DNA of 64,000 bases from NCBI RefSeq assembly GCF_029589435.1, contig NZ_JARRAG010000002.1, positions 1,178,001 through 1,242,000 on the forward strand, read 5' to 3'. A program made the position numbers and the translations under genes. Every line of letters starts with the position of its first letter. Position 1 is the stretch's first letter. Origin of the DNA: Paludisphaera mucosa. GTDB lineage: Bacteria > Planctomycetota > Planctomycetia > Isosphaerales > Isosphaeraceae. Below, piece by piece: positions 1 to 7,215 of the stretch. The notes under the pieces were generated by a model. It was not told the origin of the DNA. It worked only from the letters and a program-made list of their open reading frames with translations, and did no database searches.

Positions 1-200
1 GTCACGTTCCGGATGAAGCTCGTGATGGCGACGTCCACGTCGTGCTGCACGGTCGCGTAGGTCCGGCTGGTGAGGACGAACGCCCCCTTCAGGCCCAGGG
101 TGTTGGCGCCGCCCAGGGCGGCCGGGAACGAGAAGCCGCTCAGGAGGGCGCGCTCTTCCATCGGCGCCAGGCGGTCGGGAACGAATTGATGCTTCTTCAT
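1..200 (-). CDS. N-terminal part of a planctomycetal surface/secreted protein (runs off the window)
   Basis: Only the first 66 codons are inside the window, reading leftwards from the ATG at 200. The protein begins MKKHQFVPDRLAPMEERALL, a basic n-region followed by an LExR-xLLS-like stretch (PMEERALLSG). Motifs of this kind (LEPR-xLL) mark the N-termini of many large secreted or outer-surface proteins in planctomycetes, so export is the likely fate. The start is supported by a purine-rich GGGAGG about 7 bases upstream. The visible remainder (alternating small residues, then TYATVQHDVDVAITSFIRNV) matches no domain I recognise. A related N-terminus occurs in the collagen-like protein at 24774. 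Function unknown. Confidence 0.72.
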   Translation of the reverse strand, partial: MKKHQFVPDRLAPMEERALLSGFSFPAALGGANTLGLKGAFVLTSRTYATVQHDVDVAITSFIRNV

Positions 201-841
201 GTGATTCCCTCCCATGTCAGGACCGGGATCGGGGGGGCGACCTCGCCTCCCCGCACGTCCGGGCGAGCTTCGTCGCGTCCGCCGGACTTGCGAGCGAGCC
301 GCCCGAATCGAGCGGCGTAAACCCCTTCTCATCCTTCTCTCGCCCGCTGGACGGCCACAATTACCACCATGAATAACGCCACGCAATGAGTTTGCGGGTT
401 TTTCTCGATGCGCGCTTAGTCCTTAGGGCGCAGCAGGATAATCATCATAGAATAGAATTGGATGATGACCCGCGAATCCACGCGATGAGCGCATCGCCGT
501 GAATTGCGCGATTGCGCGCCACGCGGGGTCGACGTGGGCCGACGGCCGGCGCCGCCGCAGGACGTTCGACGTCCTCCCGGATCCGGTCGCCCTGGAAGCG
601 GCGAATCTTCGCGGCCGACGCGGGCCCGACCCCCGAAGAGAAGACGCGGAATCTCGGCGCCCTGCGCCCTCGTCTTCGCCGCCGGCCGTCTCTCCCCACG
701 CCGAGGCCCGATCGAGCCTTGATTCATCTGAGGACGCCGTCAAGTATCCCGGAGTTTGGGACATGGCTCGACGATCGGGCCGGAAGGCTGCGTCGCTCGT
801 CGTCCGGGGCGGCCGTCCGGCCCCGGAGGACGGGAGGCCTC
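201..841. other. Intergenic region with no convincing gene
   Basis: This stretch separates the divergent surface-protein gene and the small membrane-protein gene. The part from about 350 to 490 is clearly AT-richer than the surroundings and probably holds the promoter of the leftward gene, but I cannot name a -35/-10 pair. Open frames on both strands here have the Arg/Pro/Ala-rich composition of chance GC-rich frames and show no motif. Confidence 0.5.
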
Positions 842-1435
842 ATGGAGTTGAAGACGCGTCGGCCTCACGACGTTTCGTGCTTCCTTGGCGGGCTCGTCCT
901 CGCCAATACGATCCCCCACATGGCGGCCGGCATCTCGGGGAGCCCGTTCCAGAGCCCCTTCGCGACGCCGCCCGGTGAGGGCCTGTCGTCGGCGACGGTG
1001 GACGTCCTTTGGGGGATGTTCAATCTGGCCGTCGCCTACGTCCTGCTGGTCCGCGTCGGCCGCTTCGAGCTGCGGCGGACGAGGCACGCCCTCGTCGTGG
1101 GCCTCGCCATGCTGCTCTCGGCGCTCCTGCTGGCGAACCGGTTCGGCCGCTTCCACGGGGGCGACCTGCGACCCGAAGGGCCCCGAGCCTCCTGGAGCGC
1201 CGGGGGGCCGACCCGCCGTCGACGACTCGCTGTGACGTCGCCCTTTTTGCGGCGGGCGAACTGCGAGGCGGTTCCTGAAGGTGTTCAGGCGGGGCCCTCC
1301 GACGCCTTCCCCCCTCGCGGGGAAGGCAGACCCCGCAGGGGTCGGATGAGGGGGAAGACGAGCAGACGCACCTGCGGGATTCGCAAGCGAGCGCCACGAG
1401 GGTTCGGAGGGATCTCGTGCTCGTCTTCCCGCTAG
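842..1435 (+). CDS. Small integral membrane protein with altered C-terminus
   Basis: The first 105 residues look like a real membrane protein. A first hydrophobic segment (CFLGGLVLANTIPHMAAGISG) is followed by a conserved-looking PFATPPGEGLSS loop, then a second segment around FNLAVAYVLLV, a third around VVGLAMLLSALLLANRF, and FGRFHGGDL. This pattern recalls an uncharacterised small membrane family with an N-terminal ANT-P-H motif; that assignment is from memory only. GGGAGG sits four bases before the ATG at 842. After about residue 110 the translation turns into Arg/Gly/Pro-rich sequence that runs through the palindromic repeat at 1304-1430 before stopping. The native stop may therefore have been lost, or the gene extended by the repeat. 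Function unknown. Confidence 0.6.
   Translation: MELKTRRPHDVSCFLGGLVLANTIPHMAAGISGSPFQSPFATPPGEGLSSATVDVLWGMFNLAVAYVLLVRVGRFELRRTRHALVVGLAMLLSALLLANRFGRFHGGDLRPEGPRASWSAGGPTRRRRLAVTSPFLRRANCEAVPEGVQAGPSDAFPPRGEGRPRRGRMRGKTSRRTCGIRKRAPRGFGGISCSSSR
1304..1430. repeat. Palindromic interspersed repeat, copy 1
   Basis: Three nested or tandem hairpins can be read. GCCTTCCCC (1304-1312) pairs with GGGGAAGGC (1319-1327). ACCCC (1330-1334) pairs with GGGGT (1338-1342). GGGAAGACGAGCA (1352-1364) pairs with TGCTCGTCTTCCC (1418-1430). The 5' half (CCTTCCCCC, GGGGAAGG, then CGGATGAGGGGG and GACGAGCAG) recurs at 38499-38555 and, inverted and shorter, at 38626-38669. This is a REP- or MITE-like dispersed element; it overlaps the C-terminal codons of the gene at 842. 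Confidence 0.7.
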
Positions 1436-1687
1436 GCGGGGGGCGGATCGATCGCCGGCGTCCGGCGGCCGCCGCCCTCGGCTCACGCCGCCGAACGCCC
1501 CCGGAATCTCGATTTCGAATTGCGCGAGTGGATGTAATGTACTAGATGGGGGACGATCCCGCCTGAACGAGCATGCGGCTGAAGGAGAAAGCAGAGTGAC
1601 GACGAATTCGACAACGCTCGATGGGAATAACGCTTCTCGTATTTCGGACTCAAAATGATGTAAAATCAAGACTTGGGTCGAATCTCA
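1436..1687. other. Intergenic region without recognised gene
   Basis: Sequence between the repeat-extended membrane-protein gene and the terminator of the DUF2207 gene. Composition drops to moderate GC near 1530-1690. No coding pattern, RNA gene or further repeat was recognised. Confidence 0.4.
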
Positions 1688-1718
1688 AATTGGCTCCATT
1701 CGACGAATGAAGCCAATT
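1688..1718 (-). terminator. Hairpin terminator downstream of the DUF2207 gene
   Basis: AATTGGCT (1688-1695) and CATTCG pair with CGAATG and AGCCAATT (1711-1718) around a one-base centre, giving a nearly perfect 15-bp stem with one C/A mismatch. It starts 18 bases after the stop codon of the leftward gene ending at 1736. On the minus strand a short T-rich stretch (TTTGAGATT) follows, so intrinsic termination is plausible though the T tract is weak. Confidence 0.5.
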
Positions 1719-1735
1719 CGAAGCCACCTTTCGGG

Positions 1736-3535
1736 TCACCACGACGAGCCGCCGCCGCCGCCGAATCCGCCGCCCGAGGAGCCGCCGCCGCCGAATCCGC
1801 CGGACGACCAGGAGTAGCCGCCGCCGCGGCCGGAGGATCCGCCGTCGCCGGTGGAGCGGGGCTGGGTGGGGAACGTGCGGTTCATCATCCACATGGAGCG
1901 GTCCATGTCGTTGACGAGGACCCAGGTGGAGAAGTCGTCGGGGTTCGCCGGGCGGTACCAGTCGGGGGGCTGGCGGTAGAGGTCGGCGAACGCCTTGCCC
2001 CAGCGGTCGGACAGGCCGAAGATGATCGCGTACGGCAGGAGCCGCTCGAAGACCCCCCGCCGCTCCTGGTCGCGGAGGTCGTCGACCTCGGCCCGGCGGA
2101 TGTACTCCTCCAGGCCCGCGATCCGCTCCCAGGCGATCCGCCCCTTGCGGGTCTTCCGCGACATGTAGCGGCTCGTCAGGACCACGGTCAGGGCCGAGAG
2201 GATCACGGTCACGACCACCGGCAGGGGGAAGATCCGGTCCAGGATCGCGAGCTGCAGGAGCGCCGCCAGGCCCGTCGCCGCGACCACCGCGATGAGCCCC
2301 AGCGCCAGGAAGCCGGAGCGCACGACCTCGGGGTGGCCGTCGAAGAACCCGGCCTTGTTGAGCGTGCTGTACAGCTCGTTCTTGACCTTCGCCAGCACCG
2401 GGTAGAACTTCTCCTGGAGGTCGCTCAGGAGGACCGAGTCCTCGCCGCCGCGGAAGATCTGGTCGTACAGCCGCTTCTCGAACGGCTTCAGCCCGTCGGA
2501 GCCTCGCAGGCGGACGAACCGGGAGTCGTCGCCGGAGGCGAACCAGCCGCCGCGGGGGACGTCCTCGATCCGCAGGTAGCCGCGGACGGCGAGGTCGATG
2601 ATCGTGGCCGACACGTCCTTGAGGTCGACCCGCTCGTCGACCAGGGTGCCGACCTCGGCCGGCGTGAGGCCGTCGGGGGGCTCGTAGCCGACGACGATCG
2701 TCCCCAGGCCGTGCTGGTCGCGGCCCCGGACGAACCAGGCGAGGAAGCAGAGGGCGGCGGTGATCGGGAAGACGGCGTAGGGGAAGTTGTCGACCAGCCA
2801 CCAGCGCAGCCGCAGCGCGAGTCCGGGCTGGGCGACGGCGTCGGCGGGCATGACGACCTCGACCGTGATCCCCTCGCGGGCGGCGAGCCGGCCGGTCTCG
2901 TACTCGATGGTGCGGGCGTCGACGCGGCGCTTGCGGAACTCGCGGCCCCTGGCCCCGTAGCGGCCCATCCAGGCGTCGTACGAGAGCTGAGAATCGTTGA
3001 GGTCGCGGGGGAGGTGGACCGTGACCCGCGTGTGCTCCATGGGGACCTGCCACTCCGTCCCCGTGGCGTTCCAGCGCAGGACCGCCCGGCCGCCGTCCTC
3101 CCACGCCTGGTTCCCCTCCCAGAGGATGGCGCGCTGGACGTGGTAATGGATGCGGTACCGGTTCCGCCCCTGGACCACCCGCTCGGGGTCGCCGATCCGG
3201 ATGCGGACCAGGTTCGACTCGTACGAGACCGACGTCGCATAGCCCCGGCCCGCGCCGTCGTCCACCCCCAGCAGCCGGAACCGCAGGGCGTACTGGTGCA
3301 GGCCCACGGCGTAGCGGACGGGGATCTCGCGGAGGATGCCGTGCTTCGGGAAGGCGAAGTCGGCGTCGACCGTCTCGACGACGTCGAGGCCCGCGTCGGG
3401 CCGGATCGTGACGTCGACGTCGAAGCCGGCGATCGACCAGCCGTCGTCCCCCTGCGCCCGGGCCGGCGCGGGGGCCGAGGCCGCGACCCCCGCCAGCGCC
3501 AGGGCCGCCGTCAGCAGGCGGGCGGCCCGACCCAT
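1736..3535 (-). CDS. DUF2207 domain membrane protein
   Basis: A 599-residue protein with a signal-peptide-like N-terminus (RAARLLTAALALAGVAASAP, cleavage near AQG) and an extracytoplasmic beta-rich domain typical of DUF2207 (about residues 35-250; DVDVTIRPDAGLDVVE, GILREIPVRY). A transmembrane segment follows (YAVFPITAALCFLAWFVRG, about 265-285), then a cytosolic region with VGYEPPDGLTPAEVGTLVDE, and two more membrane segments near 415-465. The C-terminus is a striking Gly/Ser tail ending FGGGGGSSW. DUF2207 proteins commonly sit beside lemA, as here: the lemA gene ends eight bases upstream, so the pair is almost certainly one operon. The ATG at 3535 is chosen because it opens the signal peptide; the frame stays open further upstream, but there it overlaps lemA. 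Biochemical role unknown. Confidence 0.88.
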   Translation of the reverse strand: MGRAARLLTAALALAGVAASAPAPARAQGDDGWSIAGFDVDVTIRPDAGLDVVETVDADFAFPKHGILREIPVRYAVGLHQYALRFRLLGVDDGAGRGYATSVSYESNLVRIRIGDPERVVQGRNRYRIHYHVQRAILWEGNQAWEDGGRAVLRWNATGTEWQVPMEHTRVTVHLPRDLNDSQLSYDAWMGRYGARGREFRKRRVDARTIEYETGRLAAREGITVEVVMPADAVAQPGLALRLRWWLVDNFPYAVFPITAALCFLAWFVRGRDQHGLGTIVVGYEPPDGLTPAEVGTLVDERVDLKDVSATIIDLAVRGYLRIEDVPRGGWFASGDDSRFVRLRGSDGLKPFEKRLYDQIFRGGEDSVLLSDLQEKFYPVLAKVKNELYSTLNKAGFFDGHPEVVRSGFLALGLIAVVAATGLAALLQLAILDRIFPLPVVVTVILSALTVVLTSRYMSRKTRKGRIAWERIAGLEEYIRRAEVDDLRDQERRGVFERLLPYAIIFGLSDRWGKAFADLYRQPPDWYRPANPDDFSTWVLVNDMDRSMWMMNRTFPTQPRSTGDGGSSGRGGGYSWSSGGFGGGGSSGGGFGGGGGSSW

Positions 3536-3543
3536 GAACGCCC

Positions 3544-4158
3544 TCAAGGCCGTGCCTCCCCTTGCCGGGGCGCCGCCGGAGGCGCGTCGCCGGGGCCGGC
3601 CGCGGCGTCGAACCCGACGCGGGGCGTGGCGCGCTGGGCCTCGTCGATCTGGAAGAAGGGCCGGGGCGCGAACCCGGCCGCCGACGCCACGAGCGACGTG
3701 GGGAAGGCCTCGATCAGCGTGTTCAGGTCGCGGACGACCGCGTTGTAGTACCGCCGGGCGTACTGGACGTTGTTCTCGACGTCGACCAGCGACCGGTGCA
3801 GCTCCTGGAAGTTCCGCCCGGCCTTCAGCTCGGGGTAGGCCTCGGCGATCGCGAACAGCCGGCCGACGGCGCCCGACAGCCCCAGCTCGGTCGCGCCCCG
3901 CTCGGGGACCGTCGCCGCCTGCGCGGCCTGGGTGCGGGCCTGGACGACCCCTTCGAGGGTGCCCGTCTCGTGGCGGGCGTAGCCCTTGACCGTCTCGACG
4001 AGCGCCGGCACGAGGTCCCAGCGCCGCTTGAGCTGGACGTCGATGTCGCTCCACGCCCCGTCCGCACGCCGGCTCAGGCTGATTAGCCGATTGTACGTCC
4101 ACCCCAGGTAGGCCAGGGCCAGCGCCACGACCCCGGCCACAATCCAGAAGACCGTCAC
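3544..4158 (-). CDS. lemA: LemA family protein
   Basis: A single N-terminal membrane anchor (VFWIVAGVVALALAYLGW) is followed by the LemA signature: YNRLISLSRRADGAWSDIDV, then LKRRWDLVPALVETVKGYARHE and FQELHRSLVDVENNVQYARR, ending with the family's YNAVVRDLN and FPTSLVAS motifs. LemA proteins form helical bundles outside the membrane anchor; their cellular role is unsettled. I prefer the GTG at 4158, which places the membrane segment at the very N-terminus as in other LemA proteins; an in-frame ATG at 4209 would add 17 residues. About 204 residues, a normal length. The Ala/Pro-rich last 25 residues are probably disordered. First gene of the lemA-DUF2207 operon. Confidence 0.9.
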   Translation of the reverse strand: MTVFWIVAGVVALALAYLGWTYNRLISLSRRADGAWSDIDVQLKRRWDLVPALVETVKGYARHETGTLEGVVQARTQAAQAATVPERGATELGLSGAVGRLFAIAEAYPELKAGRNFQELHRSLVDVENNVQYARRYYNAVVRDLNTLIEAFPTSLVASAAGFAPRPFFQIDEAQRATPRVGFDAAAGPGDAPPAAPRQGEARP

Positions 4159-4437
4159 CGAAACGCCCCTTTCCCCGCCCCCGAACGACACGACCCGCCA
4201 CGCGTCCATCCTATTCCGCCGCCGCGCCGGGACGAAGGGGGTTCACGCCGTTCCGCCTGGAATCCCGGCCGGCCGGGAGGGGACGGCCGCCTCGGTCGAC
4301 GATCCGCAGCAGGGCCCCCTGCCCCGGCGCCAGCCAGACGCCCTCGCCGCCGAAGGGCCCCGGCCGGCCGCCGTCGGGGGAGGCCTGCTCCAGCCGCGAC
4401 GGCGGCGATTGCAAACGGCGGAGTCGTTGAAGCAGGC
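4159..4437. other. Gap between the M56 and lemA genes
   Basis: Both neighbours read leftwards. A 67-codon frame (4211-4414, minus) could start only from TTG and has no ribosome-binding site. Its translation (GVWLAPGQGALLRIVDRGG in the middle) may be a remnant of a beta-rich tail once attached to the M56 protein, but I cannot support a gene. Confidence 0.35.
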
Positions 4438-6633
4438 TCAGGGCTTGGGGGCGGGCTTCTCCGCCTCGGGCCGTCGGGAATTCTCGGCCAGTTCACTCTC
4501 GATGACCGCGGCGAGGTCGGCGAGGCTGGCGAAGCCGTCCACGACGAGTTCCACCGAACGGTCGGCGCGCCGGACTTGGATCTTGTCCAGGAAGCCCCTG
4601 AGGACCCCGATCCCGAGCGCCTGACTCTTCGTGTGCGGCGGGGTTCGGTCGAGGTCCGCCTGCCACTCGGCGCGGGCCGCGGGTATGGCCGAGTCGATGA
4701 AGCGGCCGACGGCCTGGCTGGCCTCGCCGTCGCGGCAGGCGGCCACGCCGCGGACCGCGAGCGCATCGGCGTCGTCGACGCCCAGCACCCACCGGTCTAC
4801 CCCCTGGAACAGCGGTGCCACATCGCTGGGCCGACCCAGGTCGTATTGCTTGGCGAAGGCGCCGTCCTGGTTGCCGATCACCACCGCGAGGAGGCCACGA
4901 CTGGCCCGCTCCCATTCCGGGCCGCGGAGGTAGTCCGGCGTCGGCGAATCGCCCCGGAGCGCCGAGACGATGGGCATCTCCTCGTCATAGACGATGGTGC
5001 GGTCGTCCAACACGAGCACGCACGGGGCGGGTCCCAGGATATGCCGCCAGGGACCCCGGACCCGGAAGTAGCCGCGGCCGGCTTCGTGTGCCTCATTCAG
5101 TTCGAATCCCCACTGACGGAGAAACTCCGGCCAGTCGAACGGGGCGGTCATGCGGATGGTCGCCCCCCCGAGCGAGAACGCGTGTAAGTCTCCTTCCTCG
5201 GCGTTGCGACCGCGGCCGAAGCGCAGCCCGGCCGTCACCAACTCGATCTCCGACAGGTTGAGCGTTCGACGCCCCGTGGCGGCCGAGCCAGGCTTCAAGG
5301 CCTCGGAGAGTTCGGCGAATCGGGAACTCGGGCCGGGGCGATCCTTGAAAACCCCGTAGGCGTGGGCGAACTCGCCGCTCAGGGCTTCTCTCATGGCGGT
5401 TTCGAGGAGCGACGTATACCGCTGCATGCCGGCGCGGCGGAAGGTCGCGGCCGGTCGGAAGGCGACCAGGCCGCACTTGTCGTCGCCCACGTAGGGGAGC
5501 GCGATGGGCGAGCCGGCCTCTTGGGCCGACGCGGGCGGCGGCTCATCTCCTCGCGCCGGGCCGCGGAGGCTCGCGACTCCGAGGGTCAGTGAGGCGAGGG
5601 CGAGGGCCGTGGCGACTCGCCGGATCCCGACCATCGGCCGGTCGTCGGCGCGGGTTTCGTCCTGTTCACGCAACATGGCGATCCTCCTGATCAGGGTCCC
5701 GCGGCCGGCGAGGAACCCCCTCGCCGCCCATCCCGGGGACCGTCCGTCCTGCATCAAGGCCAGGCGCGAGAGCGCCGCGAGGTAGCTCGCCCGCCCGCCG
5801 GCGAACCGGGCGCCCAGGGCGTCGGCCGCCTGCTCCTGCTGCAACAGCAGCCGGCCCGCGGTCCAGCGGACCATCGGGTGGCAGAAGTGCAAGGCGACGG
5901 CCAGCCGCGCCAGCAGCGCCGTCGCGTAGTCGCCCCGGACGACGTGGGCCAGCTCGTGCGCCAGGACCGCCCGGCGCTCGGCGGGGCTCCACGACCGCCA
6001 GTCGGCCGGCAGCAGGATGACGGGGCGTCGCCATCCCGCCGCGGCCGGTCCCGAGAGGTCGTCCGCCTGCCGCAGCTCGACCGTCCGGGCGCGGCCCATC
6101 GCCGCCGCCAGCTCGTCGAGCAGGGCCCGCATCGCCGGGTCGTCGACGGGTCGGCTGCGGCGTCGGCAGGCCCGGACGGCCGCGAGGCCCAGGGCCAGCC
6201 GGATCAGCCCCAGGCCCGCCCCGGCCAGGGCGGAGGCCGCCAGCCAGGCGCCCCAGGGCCTGCACCGCTCCGCCGGCTCGGAGGCCCCGCGTTCGAGGAT
6301 CCCCCAGGCGACCCGCAGGCTCGCAAGCCGCCACCGCACGCCCGGAGCGGACGGGCCGTCGACGGGGCGGCGCTCGCCCTCGTCCGTCGTCGCATCGACC
6401 CGACCCGGCGCGGCGGACGAGGACCGAGGCGGGGGCTCCGACCGACCGCGGCCGGGGTCCTGGAACCAGGACGCGAGGCTCAGGGCGACGACCATCACCA
6501 GGCCCGCCGTCGCGACCCACGCGCCCGCCGCCGGGCCCCGTCGCGAGGCCCAGGCGTGCAGCGCCAGGGTCGGGGCGAGCACGAGCCCCACCTGGACGGC
6601 GAGCCACGCCAGGGCGATCCCCAGGTCGTTCAT
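4438..6633 (-). CDS. M56 family (BlaR1-like) membrane metallopeptidase with long C-terminal extension
   Basis: The 731-residue protein has N-terminal membrane helices (LGIALAWLAVQVGLVLAPTL; GAWVATAGLVMVVALSLASW), a third near 130-155, and an M56 zinc peptidase domain. HELAH is at residues 226-230, with the third ligand expected in the downstream QQEQAADALGARF. A fourth membrane helix (VATALALASLTLGVASL, about 335-352) leads into about 370 residues of extracytoplasmic sequence I cannot assign. In BlaR1/MecR1 this position holds a penicillin-binding sensor domain; nothing here resembles it (no SxxK/KTG set recognised), so the signal sensed is probably different. Its start codon overlaps the blaI stop codon (ATGA at 6630-6633), so the two are translated together. 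It probably relays an envelope signal by cleaving the BlaI repressor. Confidence 0.85.
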   Translation of the reverse strand: MNDLGIALAWLAVQVGLVLAPTLALHAWASRRGPAAGAWVATAGLVMVVALSLASWFQDPGRGRSEPPPRSSSAAPGRVDATTDEGERRPVDGPSAPGVRWRLASLRVAWGILERGASEPAERCRPWGAWLAASALAGAGLGLIRLALGLAAVRACRRRSRPVDDPAMRALLDELAAAMGRARTVELRQADDLSGPAAAGWRRPVILLPADWRSWSPAERRAVLAHELAHVVRGDYATALLARLAVALHFCHPMVRWTAGRLLLQQEQAADALGARFAGGRASYLAALSRLALMQDGRSPGWAARGFLAGRGTLIRRIAMLREQDETRADDRPMVGIRRVATALALASLTLGVASLRGPARGDEPPPASAQEAGSPIALPYVGDDKCGLVAFRPAATFRRAGMQRYTSLLETAMREALSGEFAHAYGVFKDRPGPSSRFAELSEALKPGSAATGRRTLNLSEIELVTAGLRFGRGRNAEEGDLHAFSLGGATIRMTAPFDWPEFLRQWGFELNEAHEAGRGYFRVRGPWRHILGPAPCVLVLDDRTIVYDEEMPIVSALRGDSPTPDYLRGPEWERASRGLLAVVIGNQDGAFAKQYDLGRPSDVAPLFQGVDRWVLGVDDADALAVRGVAACRDGEASQAVGRFIDSAIPAARAEWQADLDRTPPHTKSQALGIGVLRGFLDKIQVRRADRSVELVVDGFASLADLAAVIESELAENSRRPEAEKPAPKP

Positions 6634-7013
6634 CGTCCCCCCTCCTTCAGGATCTTCTCGAGGACGGCCTTCTCCTCGGCCGTCAGCTTCCGCTCGTCGA
6701 CCAGCCGCCGCAGGAGCTGCGCCCGCGACCCCCGGAAGACCCGGCTGACCAGGTCGCCCAGCAGCCTCCCGGAGACGTCCTCGAACGTCCTCGCCGCGCG
6801 ATAGACGAACGGCCGCTCCGCGTTCACCTGCTCCAGGAACCCCTTCTCCTGCAGGCCCCGGACGAGGTTCGCGATCGTCGCGTACGTCCGGTCCAGCCCG
6901 GCCTCTTCCAGGCGGTCGCGGGCCTCCGCGGCCGTCGCCTCGCCCCGCGACCAGAAGACGTGCATGACCTCCAGCTCCCGCTCCGTCAGGTCCTTCGCCG
7001 GCGGCCTGGCCAT
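6630..7013 (-). CDS. BlaI/MecI family transcriptional repressor
   Basis: 127 residues, the normal length for BlaI. A winged-helix domain begins with LTERELEVMHVFWSRGEATA and continues with TYATIANLVRGLQEKGFLE (recognition region) and PFVYRAARTFEDV. The C-terminal helices that dimerise contain LLRRLVDERKLTAEEKAVL, close to the family consensus. The start at 7013 has a strong GAGGAGGAG ribosome-binding site. The gene leads the operon with the M56 peptidase. By analogy with BlaI it would repress its own operon through an inverted repeat just upstream (7039-7054) and be inactivated by proteolysis. Confidence 0.92.
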   Translation of the reverse strand: MARPPAKDLTERELEVMHVFWSRGEATAAEARDRLEEAGLDRTYATIANLVRGLQEKGFLEQVNAERPFVYRAARTFEDVSGRLLGDLVSRVFRGSRAQLLRRLVDERKLTAEEKAVLEKILKEGGR

Positions 7014-7038
7014 CCCCGCTCCTCCTCGTCCGCGGTGA

Positions 7039-7054
7039 TTTGGATAATCAAATT
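7039..7054 (-). promoter_or_regulatory. Candidate BlaI-type operator
   Basis: ATTTG (7039-7043) and CAAAT (7050-7054) form an inverted repeat with a six-base centre, 26 bases upstream of the blaI start, in a short AT-rich island (7037-7072) inside GC-rich sequence. Position and symmetry fit repressor binding over the promoter, but the half-sites differ from the TACA/TGTA operators of characterised BlaI proteins. Confidence 0.4.
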
Positions 7055-7215
7055 TGGTTCGTCGAATCTAACCGATCGGCCGTCGCCGTCAAGGGGGGAA
7101 GGCTTCCCGTCGCGGTTCGAGCCGGCGGCATGCCGTTCGCGGTATCGTCGGGCTACCTATAATGCGGTTGAGAAGTTCATGCCGGCGACGCGGCCGGGGG
7201 ATGCGGGGGGCGGGA

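Noticed and set aside
512-841. N-terminal extension of the small membrane protein
   Set aside because: The sequence before 842 is Arg/Pro-rich and has no ribosome-binding site; GGGAGG directly precedes the ATG at 842.
4211-4414. 67-codon minus-strand gene after lemA
   Set aside because: Only a TTG start, no ribosome-binding site and no recognisable motif.
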